Below the pieces are notes generated by a model. That model was not told where the DNA came from. It did not search any database and saw nothing but the letters and a program-made list of their open reading frames with translations. DNA of 64,000 nucleotides from Pseudohoeflea suaedae (GTDB taxonomy: Bacteria; Pseudomonadota; Alphaproteobacteria; Rhizobiales; Rhizobiaceae): assembly GCF_004354915.1 (NCBI RefSeq), contig NZ_SMSI01000002.1, forward strand, positions 124,001 through 188,000, read 5' to 3'. The stretch's first letter is position 1; the number at the start of each line of letters is the position of its first letter. Below are positions 7,426 to 15,329 of this stretch, piece by piece. The translations under genes were made by a program, and so were the position numbers.

Positions 7426-9018
7426 ATGGACTACGATATGGCTGTCGACGGAGCTGACAAGGACATGGCTGAAACGGCTGAAGGCCGGGGCGGCGGGCGG
7501 CGCAGCCGGGGAGCGGCGGGCCGCCGCGCCGAGCGTGGATCGCGGGGGCCGGGTCTCTCGCTTCCCTATATCACCCGCAAGATCAACACCTACGAGGTGC
7601 TGGACGAAGAGGGACTGTCGCTGATCGAAGCCAATGCCGACCTCATTCTGGAGGAAATCGGCATCGAATTCCGCGACGATCCGGAAACGCTGAAACTCTG
7701 GAAGGATGCTGGTGCCGACGTGCGCGGCGAGCGCGTCCATTTCCCGAAAGGCCTGTGCCGCGAGATCCTGAAAACCGCGCCCTCGGTCATCACCCAGCAT
7801 GCGCGCAATGCCTCGCGCACGGTGGAGATCGGCGGCAAGTCCACGATCTTCGCACCGGTCTACGGTCCGCCCTTCGTGCGCGATCTGGAAGGCAATCGCC
7901 GCTATGCGACGATCGAGGATTTCCGCAATTTCGTGAAGCTCGCCTATATGGCGCCGGCCATTCACCATTCGGGCGGAACGGTGTGCGAGCCGGTCGATAT
8001 CCCGGTGAACAAGCGACACCTCGACATGGTCTATGCGCATATGCGCTATTCCGACAAACCCTTCATGGGCTCGGTGACGGCGCCGGAACGGGCGGAAGAC
8101 ACCGTCGAGATGTGCAAGATCCTGTTCGGCGCGGATTTCGTCGACCAGAACTGCGTGGTCATCAACCTGATCAACGCCAACTCGCCGATGGTCTTCGATG
8201 AAACCATGCTGGGTGCGCTGAAAGTCTATGCGCGCAACAACCAGGCCTGCGTGGTTTCGCCCTTCATCCTGGCAGGCGCCATGAGCCCGGTCACGGTGGC
8301 GGGCACGCTGACGCAGATCCTGGCGGAAGTGCTGGCGGGTGCAGCGCTCACCCAGCTTATCCGTCCCGGTGCGCCGGTCATCTTCGGCACGTTCGCGGCC
8401 TCTATCTCGATGCAGTCCGGTGCGCCGACCTTCGGTACGCCGGAGCCCTCGCTCGTCTCCTACGGGGCGGCACAGCTTGCTCGCCGCCTGGGACTTCCGT
8501 TCCGTACCGGCGGATCGCTCTGCGGCTCCAAGGTGCCGGATGCGCAGGCGGCTCACGAGAGTGCTGCGACGCTCAATACCACGGTCCTTGCGGGCACGAA
8601 TTTCGTGCTGCACGCGGCGGGCTGGCTCGAAGGCGGACTTGTCGCCTCCTACGAGAAATTCATGATCGACTGCGACCAGCTCGGCATGCAGCAGCGGTTT
8701 GCCGAGGGCGTGGATCTTTCCGAACAGGGACAGGCGCTCGAAGCGATCCGCGAGGTCGGGCCCGGCAGCCACTATCTCGGCTGCGCGCATACCCAGGCCA
8801 ATTTCCAGACCGCGTTCTACCGCTCGCCGCTGGCCGACAACAATTCCTACGAACAATGGCTGGCTGAAGGCGAGAAGCGGATCGAGGAACGCGCGCGCGT
8901 GCAGTGCCAGAGCTGGCTCGACAGCTATGTCGCACCGGATCTCGATCCGGCGATCGATGAGGCGCTGAAGGAATTCATCACCAAGAAGAAGGATTCCATG
9001 CCCGACGCCTTCACATGA
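7426..9018 (+). CDS. MttB-superfamily corrinoid methyltransferase (non-pyrrolysine)
   Basis: The 530-residue protein belongs to the trimethylamine/glycine betaine methyltransferase superfamily. Landmarks include GIEFRDDPETL near residue 83, the HHSGGTVCEP region near 183, NANSPMVFDE near 250 and SMQSGAPTFGTPEP near 328. No in-frame amber codon occurs, so it is not a pyrrolysine enzyme. Non-pyrrolysine members demethylate quaternary amines such as glycine betaine, proline betaine or carnitine. The adjacent quaternary-amine transporter supports such a substrate, but the sequence does not say which one. The first ~45 residues are Gly/Arg-rich (GRGGGRRSRGAAGRR). After the TGA the same frame continues open for 30 codons with coding-like composition. 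Confidence 0.88.
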   Translation: MDYDMAVDGADKDMAETAEGRGGGRRSRGAAGRRAERGSRGPGLSLPYITRKINTYEVLDEEGLSLIEANADLILEEIGIEFRDDPETLKLWKDAGADVRGERVHFPKGLCREILKTAPSVITQHARNASRTVEIGGKSTIFAPVYGPPFVRDLEGNRRYATIEDFRNFVKLAYMAPAIHHSGGTVCEPVDIPVNKRHLDMVYAHMRYSDKPFMGSVTAPERAEDTVEMCKILFGADFVDQNCVVINLINANSPMVFDETMLGALKVYARNNQACVVSPFILAGAMSPVTVAGTLTQILAEVLAGAALTQLIRPGAPVIFGTFAASISMQSGAPTFGTPEPSLVSYGAAQLARRLGLPFRTGGSLCGSKVPDAQAAHESAATLNTTVLAGTNFVLHAAGWLEGGLVASYEKFMIDCDQLGMQQRFAEGVDLSEQGQALEAIREVGPGSHYLGCAHTQANFQTAFYRSPLADNNSYEQWLAEGEKRIEERARVQCQSWLDSYVAPDLDPAIDEALKEFITKKKDSMPDAFT

Positions 9019-9100
9019 AAGGGTAAGCGCCGCTCGGGCGCGACAACGGGCGAAGTGCAGGGCTACGACCGCGTGTCGGAGTTGCTTCACAAGGATGTCT

Positions 9101-9130
9101 GGGGCCGGTAGATCCGGCCCCTTCTGATTT
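9101..9130 (+). terminator. Terminator after the MttB gene
   Basis: GGGGCCGG at 9101-9108 pairs with CCGGCCCC at 9114-9121 around a five-base loop, followed by TTCTGATTT. It lies 83 bases after the MttB stop and before the convergent hxlR-type gene. The loop contains the TAG that closes the in-frame continuation of the MttB frame. Confidence 0.6.
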
Positions 9131-9139
9131 CTGGGCAGC

Positions 9140-9505
9140 CTATTCGGCGGCGATCTGCGAGCCGTTGAAGAGGCTCATATTCGCATCGCCCCAATCCTTC
9201 AGCGAAACCAGGATCGGGCCCAGGCTCTCGCCGCGCGGAGACAAGGAGTACTCTACCTTGGGCGGGACCTGCGCGTAGACCTTCCTGGCGATCAGGCCGT
9301 CGGCTTCCAATTCGCGGAGCTGGTTGGTCAGCATGCGCTGGGTGACGTTCGGAATATGCCGGCGAATCTCGTTGAAGCGCAGCACGCCCTTTTCCATCAG
9401 ATGAAAGAGGATGACGGCTTTCCATTTGCCGTCGATCAGGCTGATCGTTGCCTCCACGGCGCAGCCGGGATGGCAGTCGAAACGGGAATGGCGGGGCTTT
9501 GCCAT
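9140..9505 (-). CDS. HxlR-family transcriptional regulator
   Basis: This 121-residue winged-helix protein has HxlR family marks. These are an N-terminal Cys (FDCHPGCAVEATISLIDGKWK), the central LMEKGVLRFNEIRRHIPNVTQRML recognition region (about residues 36-59), and the C-terminal YSLSPRGESLGPILVSLKDWG. HxlR proteins usually repress or activate a neighbouring oxidoreductase in response to aldehydes or quinones. It is divergent from the alcohol-dehydrogenase-like gene at 9605, 99 bases away, which is its most likely target. Confidence 0.9.
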   Translation of the reverse strand: MAKPRHSRFDCHPGCAVEATISLIDGKWKAVILFHLMEKGVLRFNEIRRHIPNVTQRMLTNQLRELEADGLIARKVYAQVPPKVEYSLSPRGESLGPILVSLKDWGDANMSLFNGSQIAAE

Positions 9506-9604
9506 GGCAGTATCCTTTTCGACACTATGGGCGAATTTTGTGGGTATTGCAGTTTTCGAGCCGAAGGCTACATCAGCTGCGTGTTCAATGAAAGGAGCGG
9601 TCTC

Positions 9605-10618
9605 ATGAAGGCGGTCGGCTACAAGAAACCTGGCGCAATCGATCGGGATGATGCACTGGTCGATATCACTCTCCCCGAACCGAAGGCGGAAGGGCGCGAT
9701 CTACTTGTCGAAGTGAAGGCCGTTTCGGTCAATCCGGTCGATACCAAGGTGCGCCGCCGGGCCGGCGCGGACGGCGACGGTTACAAGGTGCTGGGCTGGG
9801 ACGCAGCCGGCATGGTCAGGGCGGTGGGACCGGATGTTGCGGGATTCAATCCGGGAGACGAGGTCTGGTATGCCGGATCGATTGCCAGGGCGGGGACCAA
9901 TTCCGAACTCCATCTCGTGGATGAGAGGATCGTTTCGAAAAAGCCCGTTTCCCTCGGTTTCGAGGAAGCTGCGGCAATGCCGCTGACCGGGATAACGGCG
10001 TGGGAAATGCTGTTCGACCGGCTCGATGTGCGCAAGCCGGTGCCCGGAGCTGCCAACGCAATCCTCGTTATCGGCGGTGCTGGCGGTGTCGGATCCATGA
10101 CGATCCAGATCCTGCGTGCGCTCACCGATCTCACGGTGATCGCGACGGCCTCACGCCCCGAAACGATCGAATGGGTGAAGCAGCTCGGCGCGCATCACGT
10201 GGTCAACCACCGCGAGCCGCTGGCGCCGCAGGTCGCCGAACTCGGCATCGGCGCACCCGCTTTTGTATTCTCCACGACGGAAACCGGTAGCCATCTTTCC
10301 GATGTTGCCGAACTGATCGCCCCGCAAGGGCGGTTCGGCCTGATCGACGATCCCGAAGCGCTCGACATCTCGCCGTTCAAGCGGAAATCCGTCTCGGTGC
10401 ATTGGGAGCTGATGTTCACCCGCGCGGTCTTCGAGACGGCGGACATGGGAGAACAAGGCAAGCTTCTTGCCGAGATTGCGCGGCTGGTCGACGAGGAGAA
10501 GGTCAGCACCACACTTACCGATACGCTGGGACCGATCAACGCCGCCAATCTGAAGAAGGCCCATGCCTTCATCGAGAGTGGAGCCGCGAAGGGCAAGCTG
10601 GTTCTCTCCGGCTTCTGA
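9605..10618 (+). CDS. Zinc-type alcohol dehydrogenase-like / quinone oxidoreductase family protein
   Basis: The start is the ATG at 9605 preceded by AAAGGAGCGG; longer frames overlap the regulator. The 337-residue protein has the GroES-like N-domain (VSVNPVDTKVRRR, GWDAAGMVRAVGPDV) and an NADPH-binding Rossmann domain with VIGGAGGVGSM near residue 157. The catalytic zinc ligands of true alcohol dehydrogenases are not apparent, so it fits the ZADH/quinone reductase branch acting on quinones or enones. Pairing with a divergent HxlR regulator is a common arrangement for such reductases. Confidence 0.85.
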   Translation: MKAVGYKKPGAIDRDDALVDITLPEPKAEGRDLLVEVKAVSVNPVDTKVRRRAGADGDGYKVLGWDAAGMVRAVGPDVAGFNPGDEVWYAGSIARAGTNSELHLVDERIVSKKPVSLGFEEAAAMPLTGITAWEMLFDRLDVRKPVPGAANAILVIGGAGGVGSMTIQILRALTDLTVIATASRPETIEWVKQLGAHHVVNHREPLAPQVAELGIGAPAFVFSTTETGSHLSDVAELIAPQGRFGLIDDPEALDISPFKRKSVSVHWELMFTRAVFETADMGEQGKLLAEIARLVDEEKVSTTLTDTLGPINAANLKKAHAFIESGAAKGKLVLSGF

Positions 10619-10640
10619 TTGCGCAGCCGCCGGACAAGGA

Positions 10641-10675
10641 AAAGGCGTGTCTCCCGGGGCACGCCTTTCTCTTTT
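10641..10675. terminator. Terminator between dehydrogenase and bmt genes
   Basis: AAAGGCGTG at 10641-10649 pairs perfectly with CACGCCTTT at 10660-10668, followed by CTCTTTT on the plus strand and preceded by an A-rich run. It lies between two convergent genes and should stop the upstream dehydrogenase transcript, possibly both. Confidence 0.7.
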
Positions 10676-10704
10676 CAGCTTGTACCCTGCGAGCCGGTTT
10701 TGCG

Positions 10705-11721
10705 TCAGCCGCGGCGGCGGCCGCGGGAGCGGGCAGGGGCATCGCCCTCTGCGGCGGCGCGCGTGTTCTTCATCGGGCCGATACGCTCGACGATTGTCTC
10801 GATGGTCGGCCGGGCAGCCTTGCGGTGGCCGTCGATTGCCTCGCGCATGGCCGCCAGGTGCTCGCAGGAGGTGCCGCAGCAGCCGCCGATGATCCGCGCG
10901 CCGGCGTCCACCGCCAGCCGTGCATAATCGGCCATCAGCGGAGGCGTGCCGGAGTAGTGGATCTCGGCGCCCCTGAATTCCGGAATGCCGCAATTGCCCT
11001 TCACCACCACGACGGCTTCCGGGTCGGCGCCGGTCATGTCGAGGAGCGAGGACAGGATGTCGGACGCGCCGACGCCGCAATTGGCGCCGACGGCGAAGGG
11101 GCCGTCGCCGATATCCCTGGCGACGCCGTGAATGTCCTTCGGGTGCAGGCCCATCATGGTCTTGCCGGCAGTGTCGAACGAGCCGGTATAGACAAAGGCC
11201 ATGCCGCACTTCGTGGCAGCTTCCGCCGCGGCGCGGATCTCGTCGGCGGCCGACATGGTCTCGATCCAGACGATATCGATGCCGCCGGCCTTCAGTCCCT
11301 CGATCTGCTCCCTGAACGCGTCGACGGCCTCGTCATAGGTCATGGCGCCGAGCGGAACCAGAAGCTCGCCTGTCGGGCCGACGGAGCCGCCGACAATGAC
11401 CTTGCGCGGGGCGGCATCGGCGACGGCACGGGCTATTTCCGCGGCCTTCCTGTTGAGGTCGAAGACGCGATCCTGCGCATGGTGCAGCTTCAGGCGATGA
11501 CGGGTGCCGCCGAAGGAATTGGTCAGGATGATATCCGCGCCGGCATCGACGAAATCCTGATGCAGTTTGGTGATGCGGTCGGGGTGGCTCTCGAGCCACA
11601 TCTCCGGTGCCTCGCCGGATTCAAGGCCCATGGCGAACAGATTGGTGCCGGTGGCTCCGTCGGCCAGGAGGACGCCCTTTTCGGCAAGAAGTTCGGCGAG
11701 GGGATTGGCGGTCGCGGACAT
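10705..11721 (-). CDS. bmt: Betaine/methyl-donor:homocysteine S-methyltransferase (Bmt type)
   Basis: The 338-residue protein is a homocysteine methyltransferase barrel. It starts with LADGATGTNLFAMGL near residue 17. It has a GANCGVG zinc ligand motif near 213 and ends with the paired zinc cysteines of GGCCGTSCEHL near 288. Rhizobial Bmt proteins of this type form methionine from homocysteine using betaine or a methylated donor delivered by partner proteins. The gene lies between the methyltransferase island and the quaternary-amine transporter, supporting a methyl-recycling role. The C-terminus ends in a basic tail (PARSRGRRRG) like those of two partner enzymes. A 16-base palindrome sits 66 bases upstream. 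Confidence 0.85.
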   Translation of the reverse strand: MSATANPLAELLAEKGVLLADGATGTNLFAMGLESGEAPEMWLESHPDRITKLHQDFVDAGADIILTNSFGGTRHRLKLHHAQDRVFDLNRKAAEIARAVADAAPRKVIVGGSVGPTGELLVPLGAMTYDEAVDAFREQIEGLKAGGIDIVWIETMSAADEIRAAAEAATKCGMAFVYTGSFDTAGKTMMGLHPKDIHGVARDIGDGPFAVGANCGVGASDILSSLLDMTGADPEAVVVVKGNCGIPEFRGAEIHYSGTPPLMADYARLAVDAGARIIGGCCGTSCEHLAAMREAIDGHRKAARPTIETIVERIGPMKNTRAAAEGDAPARSRGRRRG

Positions 11722-11783
11722 GAAGCGTCTCCGGAACTGGCGGTTGGCCGAAGGTCTGCTGCCTGCGGCATGATCTGGTGAAT

Positions 11784-11805
11784 GATATAAAGATTTCTTT
11801 ATGTC
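11784..11805. promoter_or_regulatory. Candidate methionine-cycle operator upstream of bmt
   Basis: ATAAAGATTTCTTTAT at 11787-11802 is an inverted repeat of ATAAAGA arms around two bases, extended by GAT and GTC on the outside. It lies 63-84 bases upstream of the bmt start. Palindromes of the ATAAAGAtaTCTTTAT kind are associated with ArsR-family S-adenosylhomocysteine-responsive control (SahR) of methionine genes in alphaproteobacteria. The assignment is by resemblance only. Confidence 0.5.
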
Positions 11806-11860
11806 TTCGCAAGCGTTGCGGAGTGCCGGCGCTGTCCGAAAATGGCAGTAGCTCTCATAA

Positions 11861-11894
11861 ACAAGCGGCGGCCACTTTCGCAGCCGCCGCCTTG
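11861..11894 (-). terminator. Terminator of the quaternary-amine transporter operon
   Basis: AAGCGGCGGC at 11863-11872 can pair with GCCGCCGCCTT at 11883-11893 with a GC-rich stem. It lies just after the ATPase gene stop on the minus strand, followed there by a GTTT stretch. This ends the transporter operon. Confidence 0.6.
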
Positions 11895-11914
11895 TCGTTG
11901 CTGAAGAGGCGAGA

Positions 11915-12982
11915 TCAGGCCGCTTCGTCGTCCACCATGGTGTGATCGACGGGCGTCACCATCGCGGCGATCACGTCCTGGATGTTGAGCGAGCCGATCG
12001 GCTTGCCGTCCTCGTCGATCACGACGGCATGGCTGACCGACTGCTCGGTCATCTTCTTGGCCGCCGTTTCGAGAACCGAGCCGGTCTTGATCCGCGGTCC
12101 CGAGCCCTCGCCGGAGACAGGGGTCATGACCATGTCGACGGTGATCACCCGGCCGCGATTCACCTCGCGCACGAAGTTCGAGATGTATTCGTCGGCAGGC
12201 TTGAGGACGATCTCCTGCTTGGTGCCCTGCTGAACCACTTCACCATCACGCAGGATGGCGATGCGATCGCCGAGGCGGAGCGCTTCATCGAGGTCGTGGG
12301 TGATGAAGACGATCGTCTTGCGGATTTCCTTCTGCAGGTCGAGAAGCACCGACTGCATGTCCATGCGGATCAGCGGATCGAGGGCCGAGAAGGCTTCATC
12401 CATCAAGAGGATCGGCGCGTCGTTGGTGAGCGCCCGGGCGAGACCCACGCGCTGCTGCATGCCGCCGGAGAGCTGGTTGGGATAGTTGTCCTCGAAGCCT
12501 TCGAGGCCGACGCGGGTGATCCAGCGCTGGGCTTCCTCTTCCTGCTTCTTGCGCGGTACGCCCTGAAGCTCGAGACCGTAGACGGTATTTTCCATCACGG
12601 TACGATGGGGAAGGAGCGCAAACTTCTGGAACACCATCGCGGTCTTGTGGCGACGAAACTCCCTCAGCTCCTTCTCGTTCATCTTCACGACGTCGTCCTC
12701 ACCGACGATCACCTCGCCGGCCGTCGGGTCGATCAGCCGGTTGATGTGACGGATGAGCGTGGACTTGCCCGAACCCGACAGGCCCATGACGACCTGGATG
12801 GCACCGCCGGGCATGTCGATGTTGATGTCCTTGAGGCCGAGAACGTGACTGTGCTTCTCGTTCAGCTCGGTCTTGGACATGCCGCCCTTGACCATGTCCA
12901 CATAGGCAGCCGGATCCGAGCCGAAAATCTTGTAGAGATTGCGGATCGAAATGCCGATACCCGGTTTGTTTTCATCAGCCAT
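11915..12982 (-). CDS. Quaternary-amine ABC transporter ATP-binding protein with CBS domains (ProV/ChoV/OpuAA)
   Basis: The ATG at 12982 overlaps the permease stop (ATGGCTGA), giving 355 residues. The order is ABC ATPase (Walker A GLSGSGKST near residue 65, signature QLSGGMQQRVGLARAL near 170, Walker B LLMDEAFSALDP) followed by a C-terminal CBS pair (VDMVMTPV and HAVVIDEDGKPIGSLNIQDVI). That architecture is typical of glycine betaine, proline betaine and choline importers of the ProU/OpuA class. The CBS part usually senses ionic strength in osmoregulatory members. The neighbouring demethylation island suggests a catabolic use of the imported amine. Confidence 0.92.
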   Translation of the reverse strand: MADENKPGIGISIRNLYKIFGSDPAAYVDMVKGGMSKTELNEKHSHVLGLKDINIDMPGGAIQVVMGLSGSGKSTLIRHINRLIDPTAGEVIVGEDDVVKMNEKELREFRRHKTAMVFQKFALLPHRTVMENTVYGLELQGVPRKKQEEEAQRWITRVGLEGFEDNYPNQLSGGMQQRVGLARALTNDAPILLMDEAFSALDPLIRMDMQSVLLDLQKEIRKTIVFITHDLDEALRLGDRIAILRDGEVVQQGTKQEIVLKPADEYISNFVREVNRGRVITVDMVMTPVSGEGSGPRIKTGSVLETAAKKMTEQSVSHAVVIDEDGKPIGSLNIQDVIAAMVTPVDHTMVDDEAA

Positions 12983-13862
12983 GGACCACCTCCAGGTGCT
13001 TCTGGAGCCGCTTGCCATAAGCCTGGCTCACTCGGTCAAAGATGATGGCGATGCCGACGATCGCGAGACCGTTGAACATGCCGAGCGTGAAGTACTGGTT
13101 GTTGATCGATCTCAGGATGCCGAGGCCAAGGCCCGGAACGCCGATCATGGCCGCGACCACGACCATGGCGAGCGCCATCATGATGGTCTGGTTGACGCCT
13201 GCCATTATGGTCGGCAAGGCCAGCGGCATCTGAACGTTCTTGAGGCGCTGCCAGCTTGACGAACCGAAGGCGTCGGCGGCTTCCAGCACGTCCTTGTCGA
13301 CGAGGCGGATGCCCAGATTGGTCAGGCGGATGATCGGCGGGATGGCATAGACCATGACGGCGATCAGGCCCGGCACGCGACCGATGCCCAGAAGCATGAT
13401 CACAGGTACCAGATAGACGAAGCTCGGCATCGTCTGCATGACGTCGAGGATCGGATTGAAGATGGCCTGGACGCGGTCCGAACGGGCCATCAGGATGCCG
13501 ATGGGGATGCCCACGACGATGGCGAGGAGTGTTGCGACGATTGTCATCGCAATCGTGCTCATCGTGTCTTCCCACATGCCGAAATAGCCGACGAGCAGAA
13601 GGATGATGGCGACGGATCCTGCGATCTTGATGCTGCGGGACGCGGCGTAGGCGATCCCGGCGATGGCCAGAAGAACCAGGATCCACGGAGAATCCGTGAG
13701 CAGGTCTTCCATCCAGAACATAAACCATTTTACCGGCGAAAGCGCCGTTTCGAAAGCATCGCCATAAGCCCGTGTGAAGTCCCTGAAGCCAAGATCGATC
13801 GTCTTCTTGATTGCAGTGAGACTGGAGCGGTCCATGGCTGGGAATTCAGTTAACCAGTCCAT
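12975..13862 (-). CDS. Quaternary-amine ABC transporter permease (ProW/ChoW)
   Basis: The 295-residue protein has a long polar N-terminus followed by about six transmembrane segments. It also has the cytoplasmic EAA-like loop DVLEAADAFGSSSWQRLKNVQMPLALPTIMAG (about residues 193-224), which contacts the ATPase. This is the ProW pattern. It starts at an ATG 99 bases after the binding-protein gene, with an attenuating terminator in between, and overlaps the ATPase gene by eight bases. Confidence 0.92.
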   Translation of the reverse strand: MDWLTEFPAMDRSSLTAIKKTIDLGFRDFTRAYGDAFETALSPVKWFMFWMEDLLTDSPWILVLLAIAGIAYAASRSIKIAGSVAIILLLVGYFGMWEDTMSTIAMTIVATLLAIVVGIPIGILMARSDRVQAIFNPILDVMQTMPSFVYLVPVIMLLGIGRVPGLIAVMVYAIPPIIRLTNLGIRLVDKDVLEAADAFGSSSWQRLKNVQMPLALPTIMAGVNQTIMMALAMVVVAAMIGVPGLGLGILRSINNQYFTLGMFNGLAIVGIAIIFDRVSQAYGKRLQKHLEVVHG

Positions 13863-13920
13863 TTTCGTATGTTCCCCGGTGTTGAGAGCGTCGGCGTTCT
13901 CCCCGTACGACCGACTTTAC

Positions 13921-13950
13921 AAAAAAAGTGGCGGGCCTTGGCCCGCCACT
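13921..13950 (-). terminator. Intra-operon terminator (attenuator) between binding-protein and permease genes
   Basis: AGTGGCGGGCC (13927-13937) and its perfect complement at 13940-13950 form a stem that on the minus strand is followed by seven T residues. It lies 11 bases after the stop of the binding-protein gene and 58 bases before the permease start. Partial termination here would make binding protein in excess over the membrane parts, as is common for ABC importers. Confidence 0.8.
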
Positions 13951-13961
13951 GGTTTAGGCGA

Positions 13962-14963
13962 TTACTTGACCGCCTTTTTCACTTTTTCGGCGGCATCCTC
14001 TGAAACCCACTTGGTCCAGATGTCCGGACTGTTGTTCAGGAAGTAGTATGCGGCGTCTTCACCGGTTGCCTGGTTGTCGGCCATCCAGGCGAGAAGCTTG
14101 TTGACCGTGTCGTTCGGCCAGGAGCGTTCGGTGAGGTAGTCGTAAGCCGGGCCGCCAGCCTGTTTGAAGCGGTCGGTCACCACCGTGTAGACCTCGGACT
14201 TGGTCCAGGCGTTCGGCTGGGGATCTGCGCAATCCGGCTTGGTGATGCAGCTGTCCCACTGTTCCTTGTTGAATTCGGCCGGGAAGTCGAGCTTGACCAT
14301 CTCGTACTTGCCGAGAAGGGCGGTCGGAGCCCAATAGTAGCCGAACCACGGATCCTTGCCTTCGTAGGCCTTGGCGATCGATCCGTCGAGACCGGCGGCC
14401 GAACCGGTTTCCACCAGTTCGAAGTTGTGGTCGGGGCCCTTGTAAGCCTTGAACATGTTGGTGGTGTTGGTGCGGCAGCCCCAGCCTTCCGGGCAGTTGT
14501 AGAGGCCGCCCTTGCTGGCGTCGTCCGGGTGCGGGAACAGTTCCGGATGTGCGAGCGCATCTTCGACGGTCTTGATGTCCGGATGCTCGTCGGCGATGTA
14601 CTTGGGAATCCACCAGCCTTCGACGCCGCCGTCGGACAGCGATTCCGATGCGTAATGAAGCTTGCCTTCGTCCGTAGCCTTGTCGAGAACGGTGCGCATG
14701 GCGTTGACCCAGGCTTCCGGCGCGACGTCCGGCTCGCCCTTCTCGATCATCGAGGTCAGGGTCGGGTTGGTGTCGCCGGCCACCAGTTCGGCATCGCAGC
14801 CGTAACCTTCTTCGAGAATGATCTTGTCGATGTTGGCGAGGACTTCAGCCGACGCCCAGTTCATGTTGGCGATGGTGACGCGACCGCAATCTTCGGCGGA
14901 AGCGGCGCCCGCGAAGCCCATGATGCCGGCTGCGAGAACGGTGGAAGCGAGAAGCTTCTTCAT
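13962..14963 (-). CDS. Quaternary-amine ABC transporter substrate-binding protein (ProX/OpuAC/ChoX class)
   Basis: The 333-residue precursor has a signal peptide (MKKLLASTVLAAGIMGFAG, cleavage after ASA near residue 23), so it is periplasmic. The mature part shows the OpuAC fold: VTIANMNWASAEVLANI near the start, DVAPEAWVNAMR near 80, GWWIPKYIADEHP near 116 and PWFGYYWAPTALL near 205. Aromatic residues in these segments form the cation-pi box for trimethylammonium groups in this class. An even number of cysteines suggests disulfides. It is the first gene of the operon; the exact ligand (glycine betaine, choline, proline betaine) cannot be read from sequence. Confidence 0.9.
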   Translation of the reverse strand: MKKLLASTVLAAGIMGFAGAASAEDCGRVTIANMNWASAEVLANIDKIILEEGYGCDAELVAGDTNPTLTSMIEKGEPDVAPEAWVNAMRTVLDKATDEGKLHYASESLSDGGVEGWWIPKYIADEHPDIKTVEDALAHPELFPHPDDASKGGLYNCPEGWGCRTNTTNMFKAYKGPDHNFELVETGSAAGLDGSIAKAYEGKDPWFGYYWAPTALLGKYEMVKLDFPAEFNKEQWDSCITKPDCADPQPNAWTKSEVYTVVTDRFKQAGGPAYDYLTERSWPNDTVNKLLAWMADNQATGEDAAYYFLNNSPDIWTKWVSEDAAEKVKKAVK

Positions 14964-15072
14964 ATGTAAAGACCTCCCAGTCTTTGTGAGAGCAGTGATG
15001 TTACCCGTATCGATCTCCGGTTACTGCATTGTCCGGAGTCGGATATTTGGAGGCATGTCGCCACAGGGATAA

Positions 15073-15329
15073 TGAAGCCCGAATTTCACTAAGACAATGC
15101 CGCATATACGACATTCGCTTGCGCATCCGCGCAGCTGAAATTCGACCGTCCACCCGAGGCGACCGTCAGGTCAACGCCCAAACTAGGACGTTGGCGAGAG
15201 AAATCAACCGTATATGACCAAAACTTGCAGATGTCGCGGATGGGACAGTTGCGCAATCCCGACATCACAGGCGTTAACCAGAAAAACGGGCTTGTTCACC
15301 AATGCTTAGAGTTTCAATAACCCTCCGGT
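15073..15329. other. Intergenic region upstream of the binding-protein gene
   Basis: No convincing gene is seen here: the open frames are short and lack ribosome sites. The stretch should hold the promoter of the transporter operon on the minus strand. I could not identify an operator with confidence. Confidence 0.4.

Noticed and set aside
7426-9018. Pyrrolysine-containing trimethylamine methyltransferase
   Set aside because: No in-frame TAG exists in the coding region; the protein fits the non-pyrrolysine branch.
9019-9060. TGA at the MttB end as a selenocysteine codon
   Set aside because: The following hairpin is short and does not resemble a bacterial SECIS loop, and no selenoprotein is known in this family; readthrough or mutation is simpler.
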